From Gaertneriomyces semiglobifer (taxonomy: Eukaryota > Chytridiomycota > Chytridiomycetes > Spizellomycetales > Spizellomycetaceae), in contig JAHLKF010000005.1 of NCBI GenBank assembly GCA_025558075.1, positions 930,001-994,000 on the forward strand: a stretch of 64,000 nt of DNA, in the 5' to 3' direction. A program made the translations under genes and the position numbers. Under the pieces are notes generated by a model. That model did not search any database. It saw only the letters and a list, made by a program, of their open reading frames with translations, and was not told the DNA's origin. Positions within the stretch are counted from its first letter, which is position 1, and each line of letters starts with the position of its first letter. Positions 54,686 to 64,000 of this stretch are shown here, one piece after another.

Positions 54686-57382
54686 ATGGCGACGACATTC
54701 CGGCCAGGCATCCTCTGGTGGGCCACCATATGTGTCATCTTGGCACTCCTCATCTCAGACGCTCCATCGGCGTCCGCATCTGTTATCGGGGTAGACTACG
54801 GAACTGAATGGTTCAAGGTCTCGCTCCTCAAGTCGGGCAGCCCGCTCGATATTGTTTTGAACAAAGAGTCTAAGCGTAAAACTGCCTCCATCGTGCTTGT
54901 CCGCGCTGATGAGCGAGAGTACGGTGGTGACGCTGCTTCCCTGGTTCGTTTCGAGTGCTTTTCATGATATTCTCGTGCAAGGTCATCTAACCGCTCGGAC
55001 TTGTATCAGGCTACCAGATTCCCACAAGATACCTACCGTGCTTTGAAGAACCTCCTAGGAAAGCGATATGACGATCCCATAGCCGAGGAATACAGGAATG
55101 CCTTTGGTAACGCCATGGTCGAGATTCCTGGCAGAGGCACTATTGGATTCAAGTCAAATGAGGATACCATCTATACTGTTGAGGAACTTGTGGCCATGCA
55201 ATTGGCGCACGCAAAGTCTCAGGCCGAGGTTCATGGAGGCGAGAAAGTTACCGGGGCCGTCATTACAGTGCCACCCCAGTGGTCTCATTTCGAACGCCAA
55301 GCCCTGATGGACGCTGCAGACCTTGCTGGTCTCCGCACGCTGATGCTCATGAATGATGAGACAGCTGTGGCGTTGAACTACGCTACCGGGAAAACCTTCA
55401 CGCAACCGCAATACCACATTTTCTTTGATATGGGTGCTGGTAGTACTGTTGCTACATTGGTGAAGTTCCACACAGTTGAGGTCAAGAAGAACGGGAGGAC
55501 TAATAACATGTTGAGTCTGGAAGTGCAAGCAGTCGGCTTCGACCCCACTCTTGGAGGGCATTCATTCGACGCCCGCCTGCAGCAACACCTTGCGGAGGAG
55601 TTCAAGAAGAAGTATTCGACCAAGTTGACGCAAGATGTCTTTCAAGATTCTCGTGCCATGGCGAGATTGCTCAAGGAAGCAGCGCGAGTAAAGCAAATCT
55701 TGAGCGCCAATCAGGAAATCTACGCATCTGTCGAGGGTGTTATGGAGGAATTAGATTTCAGAACTCTTGTTACGCGGTCAACCCTCGAGAAGAGCTGTGA
55801 AGATCTTTTTGCGAGGGTTTCTGGGCCGGTCAACACCGTTCTATCGCAAGCCAACCTCACTGTCGCGGATATTAACTCCGTGGTACTGGTTGGCGGAAGC
55901 GTTAGGATTCCTGGAGTACAGGCCGCGCTTATACAGTTAGTTGGGGACGAGAAGATTGCCAAAAACGTTAACGGAGATGAGGCGGCTGTCATGGGAGCTG
56001 GTCTACAGGCCGCTCGCTTGAGTACCCAGTTCCGCGTGAAAGAGATGAAGGTTCAGGACTTGAACCCACTTCCAATTGAGATTTCCTATCAGTCAGAACC
56101 AAAGGAAAATGGTAACACGAAAGAATTCCATTCTGTCCTCTTCAACGGCAAGTCGGTATTGGGGGCAAAGAAACTGATGAATTTTAAGCGCGAGTCCGAC
56201 TTTGAATTCGAATTGGCCTATACGACAGACAAGAGGGTGCCGATAGTCAAGGCCAAGGTCAGCGGGGTGGCGGAAGCATTTGAAAAGGTCAAGGATATCG
56301 CAATCGGAACAAATAAAGTTCGGTCTTTCATTGAGCTGAACCCGTCAGGAATTGTTTCAATCGGCCAGGCGAATGTGGAATACCAAGTAGAAGACTCGGA
56401 AAAGTCGGATTCATCTTTTAAAGATAAGGTACTGGAGTTCTTCAAGGCTAAGAAGTCCGAAGACGGTGATGGGGAGGCTGTCGAGGAGGGTCAACCTGAG
56501 GAAGCTGGAACAGAAGGGGCGGCTAATGAGACCGCTCCCGAGCCTCCCACGGCAGAGGTCAAACCCCAGTCGCTAAAGACTGAGTCCATTAAACTGCAAA
56601 CTGTGGTAGAATGGCAATCCGTTCCGCCGATGAGCGTATCCGAAAAGGTTGCTGCCAGGGAACGCTTGGCCGTTTTAGATCGGGCCGACAGCGACCGTCG
56701 CGCAAAGGAAGAGGCTAGGAACGAGCTGGAAGCATTCGTTTACAGAACCAAGGAGTTCCTATACGACGATGTGCTGGAGCTCGTTAGCACGGACGCGGAA
56801 CGTGCCACGTTGAAGGAACACCTCGATGACGCATCAGATTGGATATATGACGGCGCTGACCAAGCATCCACATCGGTCTTGAAAGAGCGATTGCAGAAGC
56901 TCAAAGATGTGCATGAACCCTTGCGTTTTAAACACCATGAACACCACGTACGCGACACCGTCGTTACTCAGCTTAAGCAATTGGCTGACAACGCAAAGAA
57001 TATGTTGTCTACACTGACAAATTTGACCGAGGCTGCTAGTTCACCTGTTTTGCATACCGAGGAGGACATCAAGAAGCTGTCTAACGCGCTCACGCGTGTG
57101 ACGGATTGGCTTGCGCAAAAGATGGCAGACCAGTCGAAGCTCGCTCTCCATGAGAAACCTGTTCTGCTATCATCTGACATCACCAGCAAGACCAAGGAAC
57201 TTCAAAAGGAACTGAACGCATTCATAAAGAGTGCCAAACCTAAGCCAAAGCCCTCCTCAAGCGCCACTTCCAGCGAAACTTGGACTGCGACAACTTCAGA
57301 TCAGGCCAAGCCCGCAGAGTCTAGCACCCCTCCCGTAGAAACGCCAGCGACATCACAAACCGATGATCGTGACGAACTGTGA
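54686..57382 (+). CDS. LHS1: ER Hsp110-type chaperone HYOU1/Lhs1
   Basis: Two exons (54686-54943 and 55010-57382) encode 876 residues. A signal peptide (residues ~1-32, PSASAS before VIGVDYGTEWFKVSLLKSG) precedes a Hsp70-type ATPase domain with VTGAVITVPPQWSHFERQAL, LMNDETAVALNYA, FFDMGAGSTVATL and VVLVGGSVRIPGVQAAL. The substrate-binding part carries an acidic loop (EDGDGEAVEEGQPEEAGTEG), as in the GRP170 group, and a long helical C-terminal region. The protein ends in RDEL, an ER-retrieval signal. It acts as nucleotide exchange factor for BiP and as a holdase in the ER lumen. The symbol follows yeast; animal name HYOU1/GRP170. The intron at 54944 has a weaker donor (GTTCGT). Confidence 0.94.
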
Positions 57383-57512
57383 TAGCTGTTCGCGTAGTGA
57401 GAATAGAACCTAATATTTGCAGGTGACTCTTCAGAACAGCGAGCGCTAGACCTAACCCTAAGATTATATGACGAGCTACGCCTTGAAATAGTTTCTGCCT
57501 ACTGCCTCAAAT

Positions 57513-58682
57513 CTACATTGATTTAAAGTAGTCCTTACTTTTGACAGGGTCAGGCTTCATGGACTTGCCTGCGGTTCGTTAATCTTAGCATGCGTGCAGT
57601 AGTTCATCTCACACTTGACGAGACATTACCTCCTTTCTTCCAGTTAGCAGGGCAGACCTCGCCATGGGCGTCCGCAAACTGTAAAGCCTCGAGCAACCGC
57701 AATGTCTCATCAACACTGCGACCAACTATCAAAAGTCACGCATTATTTAATGATGTTCGTAATGTTCAAGTGAAAGCGATCACGCTTACCGGGAGCATCG
57801 TTGATTGCTAGCTGGCGAACAACACCTTGTGGGTCAATGATGAAGGTCTAGCAGCAATCCGGGTCAATGATGAGTGTAGTAAGAACACGGCTCGGAGTGC
57901 ATCCTTACCCCACGAAGAGCAATGCCCTCGTCTTCCACAAGCACTCCGTAATCACGCGCAATGGATTTGGTGATGTCAGAAACTACCATGAGGTTGGTCA
58001 GATCATGCAAGTATGCAGCCTAGAAACATGCTGCACCTACTCAAGGGAATCTTCATATCGCCAAGACCACCCTCCTTGCGAGGAGTGTTGATCCAAGCAA
58101 GATGGGAATGCACAGAGTCGACAGACGCACCAATGATTTCGGCACCGACTTGGCGGAATTCTTCTGCGCGTTCGCTGAAGGCAACAATCTCAGTCGGACA
58201 CACAAAGGTAACTGAATCGTATCATCACAGCCATTAGCATAGGAAGATCTTTTTACTGCAGCCGTCTACATATGCTTACAGTCAAGCGGGTAGAAGAAAA
58301 GCACGACCCTGATCAAAGACGTAAGTCGTGATTAGGCAATCGAACAAGAAACACAGCACTCCTACCATTTGCCCTTGTAATCGGACAGGCTGATGTCTTT
58401 GAATTCCTTGTTGATAACCGCTTTGGCAGTGAACGCTGGGGCAGGTGTCTAGCCAGATCCAGATGGGGATTAAGAAAATGGTCCACCACGACCATTGCTC
58501 AGTCCATTTACCTTCACTCTGGCTATTTCACATCGGTTGCCGTGCTTGTCGCAGTGGTGATGCAACTTTGGGGCGGTGATCGAGAATGCCCTGCGAGCCA
58601 AAGAAGCCGAAGCAAACGCCGTGGAGGTGGGCCTGGCGAGGGCACCAAGCAGGATGCGCGATGAGACTCTAGCAAAGGACAT
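57513..58682 (-). CDS. 2-Cys peroxiredoxin, mitochondrial type
   Basis: Eight exons (58682-58512, 58448-58366, 58308-58280, 58211-58041, 57982-57909, 57847-57790, 57725-57630, 57568-57513) encode 245 residues. The first ~40 residues ([31 protein letters not shown]) look like a mitochondrial presequence, rich in Arg and Ser. The core has [20 protein letters not shown] with the peroxidatic cysteine, [20 protein letters not shown] and [20 protein letters not shown] with the resolving cysteine. GGLG and the YF-type end (SKDYFKSM) mark the typical 2-Cys, overoxidation-sensitive kind (Prx3-like). It reduces H2O2 using thioredoxin. A His/Cys-rich segment ([11 protein letters not shown]) between presequence and core is unusual. 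Confidence 0.93.
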
Positions 58683-59019
58683 TGTTGATGCAAGATAAGG
58701 TGGTGGGTAGAGTGGCAGTTGACTCCAAATTCAACGTCGTACGTAAGTTGACTAGATCTTATTAACGGGAAACTCCCTGTAGTAGTATGACGTAAGCCAT
58801 TTAATTTGCGACGGGCTCACGTAATCCATTGACCTCGCGTTATCCCAAACGCGCAGCGCCAAAGGTTGCGGTATATTGTTTGTTTATGGTCGGCTTACCC
58901 ATAGCCGAACGCCTTTTGAGGGCCACAAGTCCGCATAACTGCGAGTCTTACCTGTGTTGGCAGCCTGCTGGTCAAGCTTAGGTGACAGAAGAGTCGGTGA
59001 GCAGAGCTAGAGACCTGCA
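58683..59019. promoter_or_regulatory. Divergent promoter region, peroxiredoxin / unknown gene
   Basis: A 337-nt spacer between outward-reading starts. No specific element recognised. Confidence 0.35.
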
Positions 59020-59895
59020 ATGACAGATAGGGAAAATGGTTCTCTACGATCATCCTCCGCCACCACTGAAGACATCGACCCAATGGATATAGATACCACC
59101 TTGCCTCCTCCATTAATAACGAATCCCGAGGCCAGTGGAAGCGAGCATACATCGAAGTTACCGCCGCCGATCAGGACATCGACGACCTTCCGTATTACAA
59201 CCGGTCCTACGCCAACCGACTCGGCTATAGATCCCTACACTCCTCGTACGCCCGCAAATTTGTTATACACGGTTGCCGCCCCTCCTCCTACCCCTAGTAG
59301 TGCGTCTCCCAGCAAAGGTTCGTTGGAGAGGAATTATGTCTTGGAAGCGATTCATGGAAACAGAAAAGAGTCTCTGCTTGGAAAGGTGCGGGAGGCGCAG
59401 CTCGACCTGGTCGATCACACAAATAACAAATTCGCGAGCCTTGTACGCTTAAATCCAACATCTACTCCTACGAGCTCCTCAGCAGCATTAAGCTTCTCTT
59501 CTCCAGTAACGCACATGCAACTCCTATCACCCTATTCTCGCTCCGAAACTCTTGACCGTGTCTATTCGGCACTTTCATCTTTGAAAGCACAAAGCGTTCA
59601 CACGCGAAGCATCGATGCGGACCATGTCATCGTGTCATATATACTCCCACCCGCGATCCGGGAAGAAGAAAAGGACCAGGTGGATATACTCAGTGCAAGG
59701 AGTCCGGATATTGCCATGATGATGGTTTTGGATGTTGTTGGTGGGGAGGAACCGGGCGAGGTCAGAATAAGCAAAGGACACCCGCCAAATGCGGATGAAG
59801 TACATTTGTCAATATGTTACGAAACTAGGGGAAGGTGCCTTGTGGAGGAGCTGTTGCGACTTGGAATGGCTGCAGGCTCCTACGGTGGACACTAG
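59020..59895 (+). CDS. Unknown protein, 291 aa
   Basis: Intronless. The first ~105 residues are Ser/Thr/Pro-rich and probably disordered (DIDPMDIDTTLPPPLITNPE; VAAPPPTPSSASPSKGSLE). A more ordered part begins at NYVLEAIHGNRKESLLGKVR, followed by EAQLDLVDHTNNKFASLVRL, a Ser/Thr linker and a C-terminal alpha/beta-like segment (RSIDADHVIVSYILPPAIRE; EVHLSICYETRGRCLVEELL). No signal peptide or membrane helix. I do not recognise a family. Confidence 0.65.
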   Translation: MTDRENGSLRSSSATTEDIDPMDIDTTLPPPLITNPEASGSEHTSKLPPPIRTSTTFRITTGPTPTDSAIDPYTPRTPANLLYTVAAPPPTPSSASPSKGSLERNYVLEAIHGNRKESLLGKVREAQLDLVDHTNNKFASLVRLNPTSTPTSSSAALSFSSPVTHMQLLSPYSRSETLDRVYSALSSLKAQSVHTRSIDADHVIVSYILPPAIREEEKDQVDILSARSPDIAMMMVLDVVGGEEPGEVRISKGHPPNADEVHLSICYETRGRCLVEELLRLGMAAGSYGGH

Positions 59896-60384
59896 TTTTG
59901 TGCCGCAACGTAATCGTTTTAACTTATGTTATCTGTGACACTGTGAATAATCGTAAAGAACGAACATTCATATGGGCTATTGACCGTGCGAACGGTATAC
60001 ATATGAATCGCATTTTCGCAGCAAGCGAGCAAACTGACGCTGGCTGCGCTCAGATATCAACTTCAAATGTTTGCGCGCACGACTGAGTCAAGCTAATGCG
60101 TGCTTGGACCTTGTTTTGCCAGGTTCAGTTGCGAACACCATCGGTAATGCAATGAGAAAACCGCGTCCGGGAAGATGTTTGACTACAAGAACTTAGACTA
60201 TCGTTCACAACTAATACAGGCATGAGACGTATTTGGGTTCAAACTAAACTTGGAAGTACTCGAGGAGAGAGCAGTGCCATCCTCAGGCTTCTGTCAGACA
60301 ATAGAAGTAACTTCCGCTGATTAAAGGCAAATGGAAGCCATCCGCCAAGGGTAGTGGGTAGTCCAAATTAGCAACATTCAATGC
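59896..60384. other. Intergenic, convergent 3' ends
   Basis: A 489-nt spacer between convergent genes; no supported feature. Confidence 0.45.
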
Positions 60385-61232
60385 CTAGCCAAGCAAGTTG
60401 TCCCGAGCAAATCGTTTTTTCCATTGCTTCACCAAATTCTTGTCTTTGTTGCTATCCATCAATTGAGCATTTTGGGCCAATCGTAAGTACACATCCTTTG
60501 GTATCCAGCCGTTGAAATGATGGTCTCCAAAGCCACCAATCCATCGAACGTCTCGGACCTCAAGGCGATAGAATGCTGAATGATGAGGGAAGTCTTCCGC
60601 GTCCGGGTGAGCTTTAAAGAAGCAAACTCGAGCATTGGACACCTATAAGCACACTGCTCTTAGAACCCGTTCGGAACCTCTTAGAACTTATCATCCATCA
60701 TACCTCATCCTCATCTTCGATCTTCTTCAAATGACCGATTAGCGATACTCTCGCTTCATCCAGAGGCCCTCGTGAATCTGGGGGAAGACGCGTGAAGTTG
60801 GGATGGCGGAAGGAGACAGACGCTGCTGCATCGGCCCTGACGTTCCGGGCATGCGTCTATGGGGAGACGATGCTGCTTGTTAGTAGGCTGTGCGACAAGA
60901 ATAACTTTATCAAACACCTCACCCCCCATGTCACTAGATATAGCAAAGGCTGTCCAGAGGAAGGGCAGTCATCAGTGACGTACTCCGGCGTACTGAAGGG
61001 AAATCCTGGTGTCTCGTCAATTAACACTGCACTGTATGGAGCATGCGAACGAGCTGATGCTACCGTCGATACCCTTATGCACTCCTTCCCCCATCTTCGT
61101 GGCGAGTTCGGCGACTTGAACAGTTCGAACGATCTCTCGCGCCAACGGTGCTGCTTCCTTCGGGGAGTGCTCGTTCGCTAGACATAGAGCAAACCATTGA
61201 ATGAAAAGCACGGCTATAAGCTTCAGTTGCAT
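60385..61232 (-). CDS. CREG-like FMN-barrel protein, possibly secreted
   Basis: The start (MQLKLIAVLFIQWFALCLAN) looks like a signal peptide. Then come KEAAPLAREIVRTVQVAELA, PYSAVLIDETPGFPFS, QPLLYLVTWGTHARNVRADA, and, in the last exon (stop at 60385), HHSAFYRLEVRDVRWIGGFG with DHHFNGWIP. This order fits the CREG/pyridoxamine-phosphate-oxidase-like split barrel, in which THARNV and GGFGD-x-x-GWI lie near the flavin or ligand site. CREG proteins are secretory or endolysosomal glycoproteins; enzymatic activity is uncertain. Introns follow VTWG and EDEDE. One problem is a frame change at about 61054-61072, which needs either a 19-nt intron, too short to be convincing, or a frameshift. So the gene may be damaged or contain a sequencing error. 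Confidence 0.65.
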
Positions 61233-61989
61233 CTTGGTAAAACTTGCTCGGATGGTCGTTCGCTAATGCTGTCACGTCGCACGCGCAAGTCCTCCTTTAC
61301 CCACTGCGTTACGCTATTGCTGCCCCAACAAGCAAGACATGGCCATACTTCCTTATCGAATCAAACTTCTGCGAATTCTGAATGGCTTAGTGAACATTTA
61401 GGTATAGAATGCCTGAACGCCTACGATGGCAATGTGATATGGCAGCTTAGTTCCTCATCAAGACGTTCATTCACCACATCACTCTTCCCGCGCACTCTTC
61501 TGTCCCTTTTAAGGCATGCTGAACGATGCCCCTCTGGTCCGCAAAAGGAAGCTAAATGGTTGCAATCCTTTCTAACATCATAGGCATGATTCCAACGACA
61601 ATACCGTCAAGTTGGCATAATACTGGGACCACGAGCCAAAAAAAGTTCAAGTACTAGTGCCATCGGAAGTCACAACTGGACACCTCGTTAAAGTTGAGGT
61701 TTAGCTACATTGTATGTACCGACATCGCGACACCGGCAGTACATCTGGGAAATGTAAGCGCGAGCACTCGAATCCGTCATGTAAAATTGCACTGAGACGG
61801 CTGCTGGAGATGGTCCGGAGTGCTGGCGAGAAGAATGACACAGACGGACACAGTAAGATTTTGTTTTTTTGGTCCTGTCATCTCGCTGTGTCTATGAGTA
61901 GCGTATCGTGCGATACGGGATACCATTCAGTGAATTCGATGGGCCTTCTAATTCAACCTCCTCGTAATTCGGTATGTCACAACCCTTGG
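61233..61989. promoter_or_regulatory. Upstream region of the CREG-like gene
   Basis: A 757-nt spacer between the CREG-like start and the stop of the dynein chain gene, both on the minus strand. A 128-codon plus-strand ORF here has no recognisable feature. Confidence 0.35.
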
Positions 61990-64000
61990 TTAAGTCCCTT
62001 GATTCTTCGACTTGACTACGTTTAAGAGTGTTTGCGCTTGCCCGTCCAGACTGTCCGCATCCGTCCCATGCGGCGACGTCAGCTTCCGCAGCTTGTACAC
62101 GTTCACCGCCCCGTTGTCATCACCAGTAAGTACGACCGGAGCATTCAATGCGAAAATGATGGAAGTCAACTGCCGATCCAAAACCGTATGTAGGATAGCA
62201 GGATCCAGACTGTAGTAGACGAAAACAGAGTAAGCATTTCGCACACCACAATCGAAACGGAGACTGACGTACACAGAGAACCGCAAGTCCCAAATTTCCA
62301 TTCGACCATCTGTAGAAACACACCCGAAAACGGTCGACGACGCTGGGGACCATGCAACATCGGAAATGCTGTCTTTTCCGCCTTGGAACTTAAACAGCGG
62401 CTCCTCTTCATCTTGGTTCCATAGTCGAACCGTCCAATCACTCGAAGACGACAGGAAGAGACTGGGCACAAACGGTGACCATCTGACACGATTAACTGGC
62501 CCTGTATGCCCAAAGTAAGTCGCCAGATATTGCTCATTGTATGACCATGAGCAGCGGTGAATATGCCCGTCGTCTGTTCCAACCATATATCTAACCAACG
62601 CGCGTGAGCCGTCATGTCACCGCAGGGCAATAAGCATCATTTTTCACTCACATATTGCTGTCCTTGGGGTTGAAATCCATGCACAGCCCACCCGACTGGC
62701 GCGCGATGAATGATCCTGCTTTGGTACCAGCTGCAGAAATATTAGAGGTGCGATCTCCAGTCTTGACCTCTTGCTGTCTCGTCACCCGCTTCAAAGTCAT
62801 CAAATCTGTGGAGTTGTCATAAGTGAAGGAACCAAGACTTTCTCACTAACTCTGGCCAATACCGGTATACTCCAGTCCCTTGCGGATCAACCACTGCGTA
62901 ACACGTCCGTCAGTCGACACCGACACGAGAGTTTCCCCACGCGATTGCTCGTCCCCTCGCTCTCGCTCGACCCAACGCAGGTCCCATACAGGATCGTGAT
63001 GCTTGCCGGCAAGGTCACTACATTTCTTTGGTATTAGCGTAAGGCCCCCAGTGAGGAGCTGAAAACGGTTTTTAACCTGTTGTCCAAAACGGGTTTATCA
63101 TCTCTTCGTCGAACGTCATAAATGGCGATACGCCCATCGGCAAAGCCGCATGCCAGCAGGTTGGAGTTCGAGCGGGAAAAGTCTATTGATGTTACTGGTG
63201 ATTTGCTTCGGTAGATACGTTCAGGCCACTATGAGAAGCAGTTTAAAGCCGGCAACTGCAGGCGCCGCCTAACACTCGTTCTCACCTCAGGATTCTTCAC
63301 TGACCAACACAAAACTAAGCCAGCGCTGGGATTCGGGCCGGGTTTTTGTTCACCGTACGCGACGGCCAAGATATCCTCATTCTGGCGGTTCCACGCCAGA
63401 AACATGACCGGTCTGCCCCTTGTAAGTTCACAGCGATACGACCACAGAAAGTCTACCGTTGGAATGCTGTCAAGGTCGCGTTTCCCTTCTTTGATTTTCT
63501 CTTTTTATTTTGCAGTTAGCTTGGGCATTTGGGGAGACATCAACTAGCACAGGGTCAAACCTTGCGCGGCGTTCCCATCAGCCACCGGATCCTGTGAGTC
63601 GGCACCCAGTTCATCTTCATGATCCTTGGACCGTTCGTAATCCGTTTCCGTCACCTCTGTCGCGTTTCGATACTGCAAGAGTTTCTTTTCATAATTATTC
63701 AAAACAACTGCCCTCTCAGCTGTCAGCAAGGAATTTCGCAAAGCCTCTTGATTGAGCTGAAAAAAGTCTCTTTTAGCAGCTTGTTGCGTAAGTTACCAAG
63801 AGATGCCTTATACCAACCGGAGCTAATGCATTCGTCTCCCCCATCAGGACCGAAAAGTCCAGCGGCGGCTCAGGTTGCCCATCAGACCGTACCGCCAAGC
63901 TCTCTCTTCGGGTTGGACCGCCATTTGAAAAGACATCCGACATAGTTTCGCCTTCTGGGAGCAGCGCAGAGCGGGAGATGACTGAGACCGAGCCGGAGAC
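61990..64000 (-). CDS. Axonemal dynein intermediate chain, DNAI4/IC138 type (partial)
   Basis: Multi-exon gene running off the right edge; the 5' part is missing. From N to C are seen a helical segment (LNQEALRNSLLTAERAVVLN, NNYEKKLLQYRNATEV), WD40 repeats (SPVTSIDFSRSNSNLLACGF and ADGRIAIYDVRRRDDKPVLD), DPVWDLRWVERERGDEQSRG, LMTLKRVTRQ, the signature SYNEQYLATYFGHTGPVNRV, RWSPFVPSLFLSSSSDWTVR and ISDVAWSPASSTVFGCVSTD. The DVRRxDDKPV and LMxLKRxT segments match DNAI4 (WDR78, Chlamydomonas IC138) better than DNAI3. This chain belongs to the two-headed inner-arm dynein I1/f of motile flagella. Its presence implies flagellated zoospores. Exact exons between ~62640 and 64000 were not resolved. 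Confidence 0.85.

Noticed and set aside
61197..61583. 128-codon plus-strand ORF
   Set aside because: Starts inside the CREG-like gene on the opposite strand; no family resemblance.

Overview
This window is nuclear DNA from a flagellated (zoosporic) fungus, most likely a chytrid. Genes carry short GT-AG introns (mostly 50-110 nt), sit close together on both strands, and encode fungal wall proteins (a GPI-type GH76 mannanase, small secreted Cys-rich and LPMO-like proteins). The left-reading gene running off the right edge encodes an axonemal dynein intermediate chain of the DNAI4/IC138 type, which only ciliated lineages keep. An LKB1/STK11-type kinase and an augmin HAUS5-like subunit, both absent from budding yeast, agree with an early-diverging fungus. 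The exact species cannot be told from the sequence.

Layout. 1-7 kb: 3' end of LEO1 (Paf1 complex), a PhoD-type metallophosphatase, a 17-exon HAUS5-like gene, and RMI1. 7-19 kb: a PPR-like protein, then three large low-complexity proteins in a row: a tryptophan-glycine-repeat protein and two convergent single-pass membrane proteins with cytoplasmic C-terminal SH3 domains, one with a Cys-rich, frizzled-like ectodomain. 19-37 kb: SMC6, a small hydrophilic protein, NOC3, LKB1-like kinase, an F-box/LRR protein, a gephyrin-type molybdenum cofactor enzyme, and cystathionine beta-synthase. 37-46 kb: a tiny membrane protein, a questin-oxidase-like protein, a gene-poor stretch with a broken nuclease-like ORF, the GH76 enzyme, the LPMO-like protein, and the V-ATPase f/RNASEK subunit. 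46-64 kb: RhoGDI, adenylate kinase, a Cys-rich GPI protein, an ALYREF/Yra1-like RNA export factor, TAF1B/Rrn7, the ER chaperone HYOU1/Lhs1, a mitochondrial-type 2-Cys peroxiredoxin, an unknown protein, a CREG-like flavin-barrel protein, and the partial dynein chain.

Most genes are housekeeping and functionally unrelated, as is usual in a fungal chromosome arm. Several are divergent pairs with short shared promoters (PhoD/HAUS5 121 nt, F-box/gephyrin 170 nt, TAF1B/HYOU1 180 nt). Exon boundaries were worked out by eye from splice sites and reading phase; where full models are given, exon lengths sum to a multiple of three. No tRNA, rRNA, CRISPR array or intact transposon was recognised.
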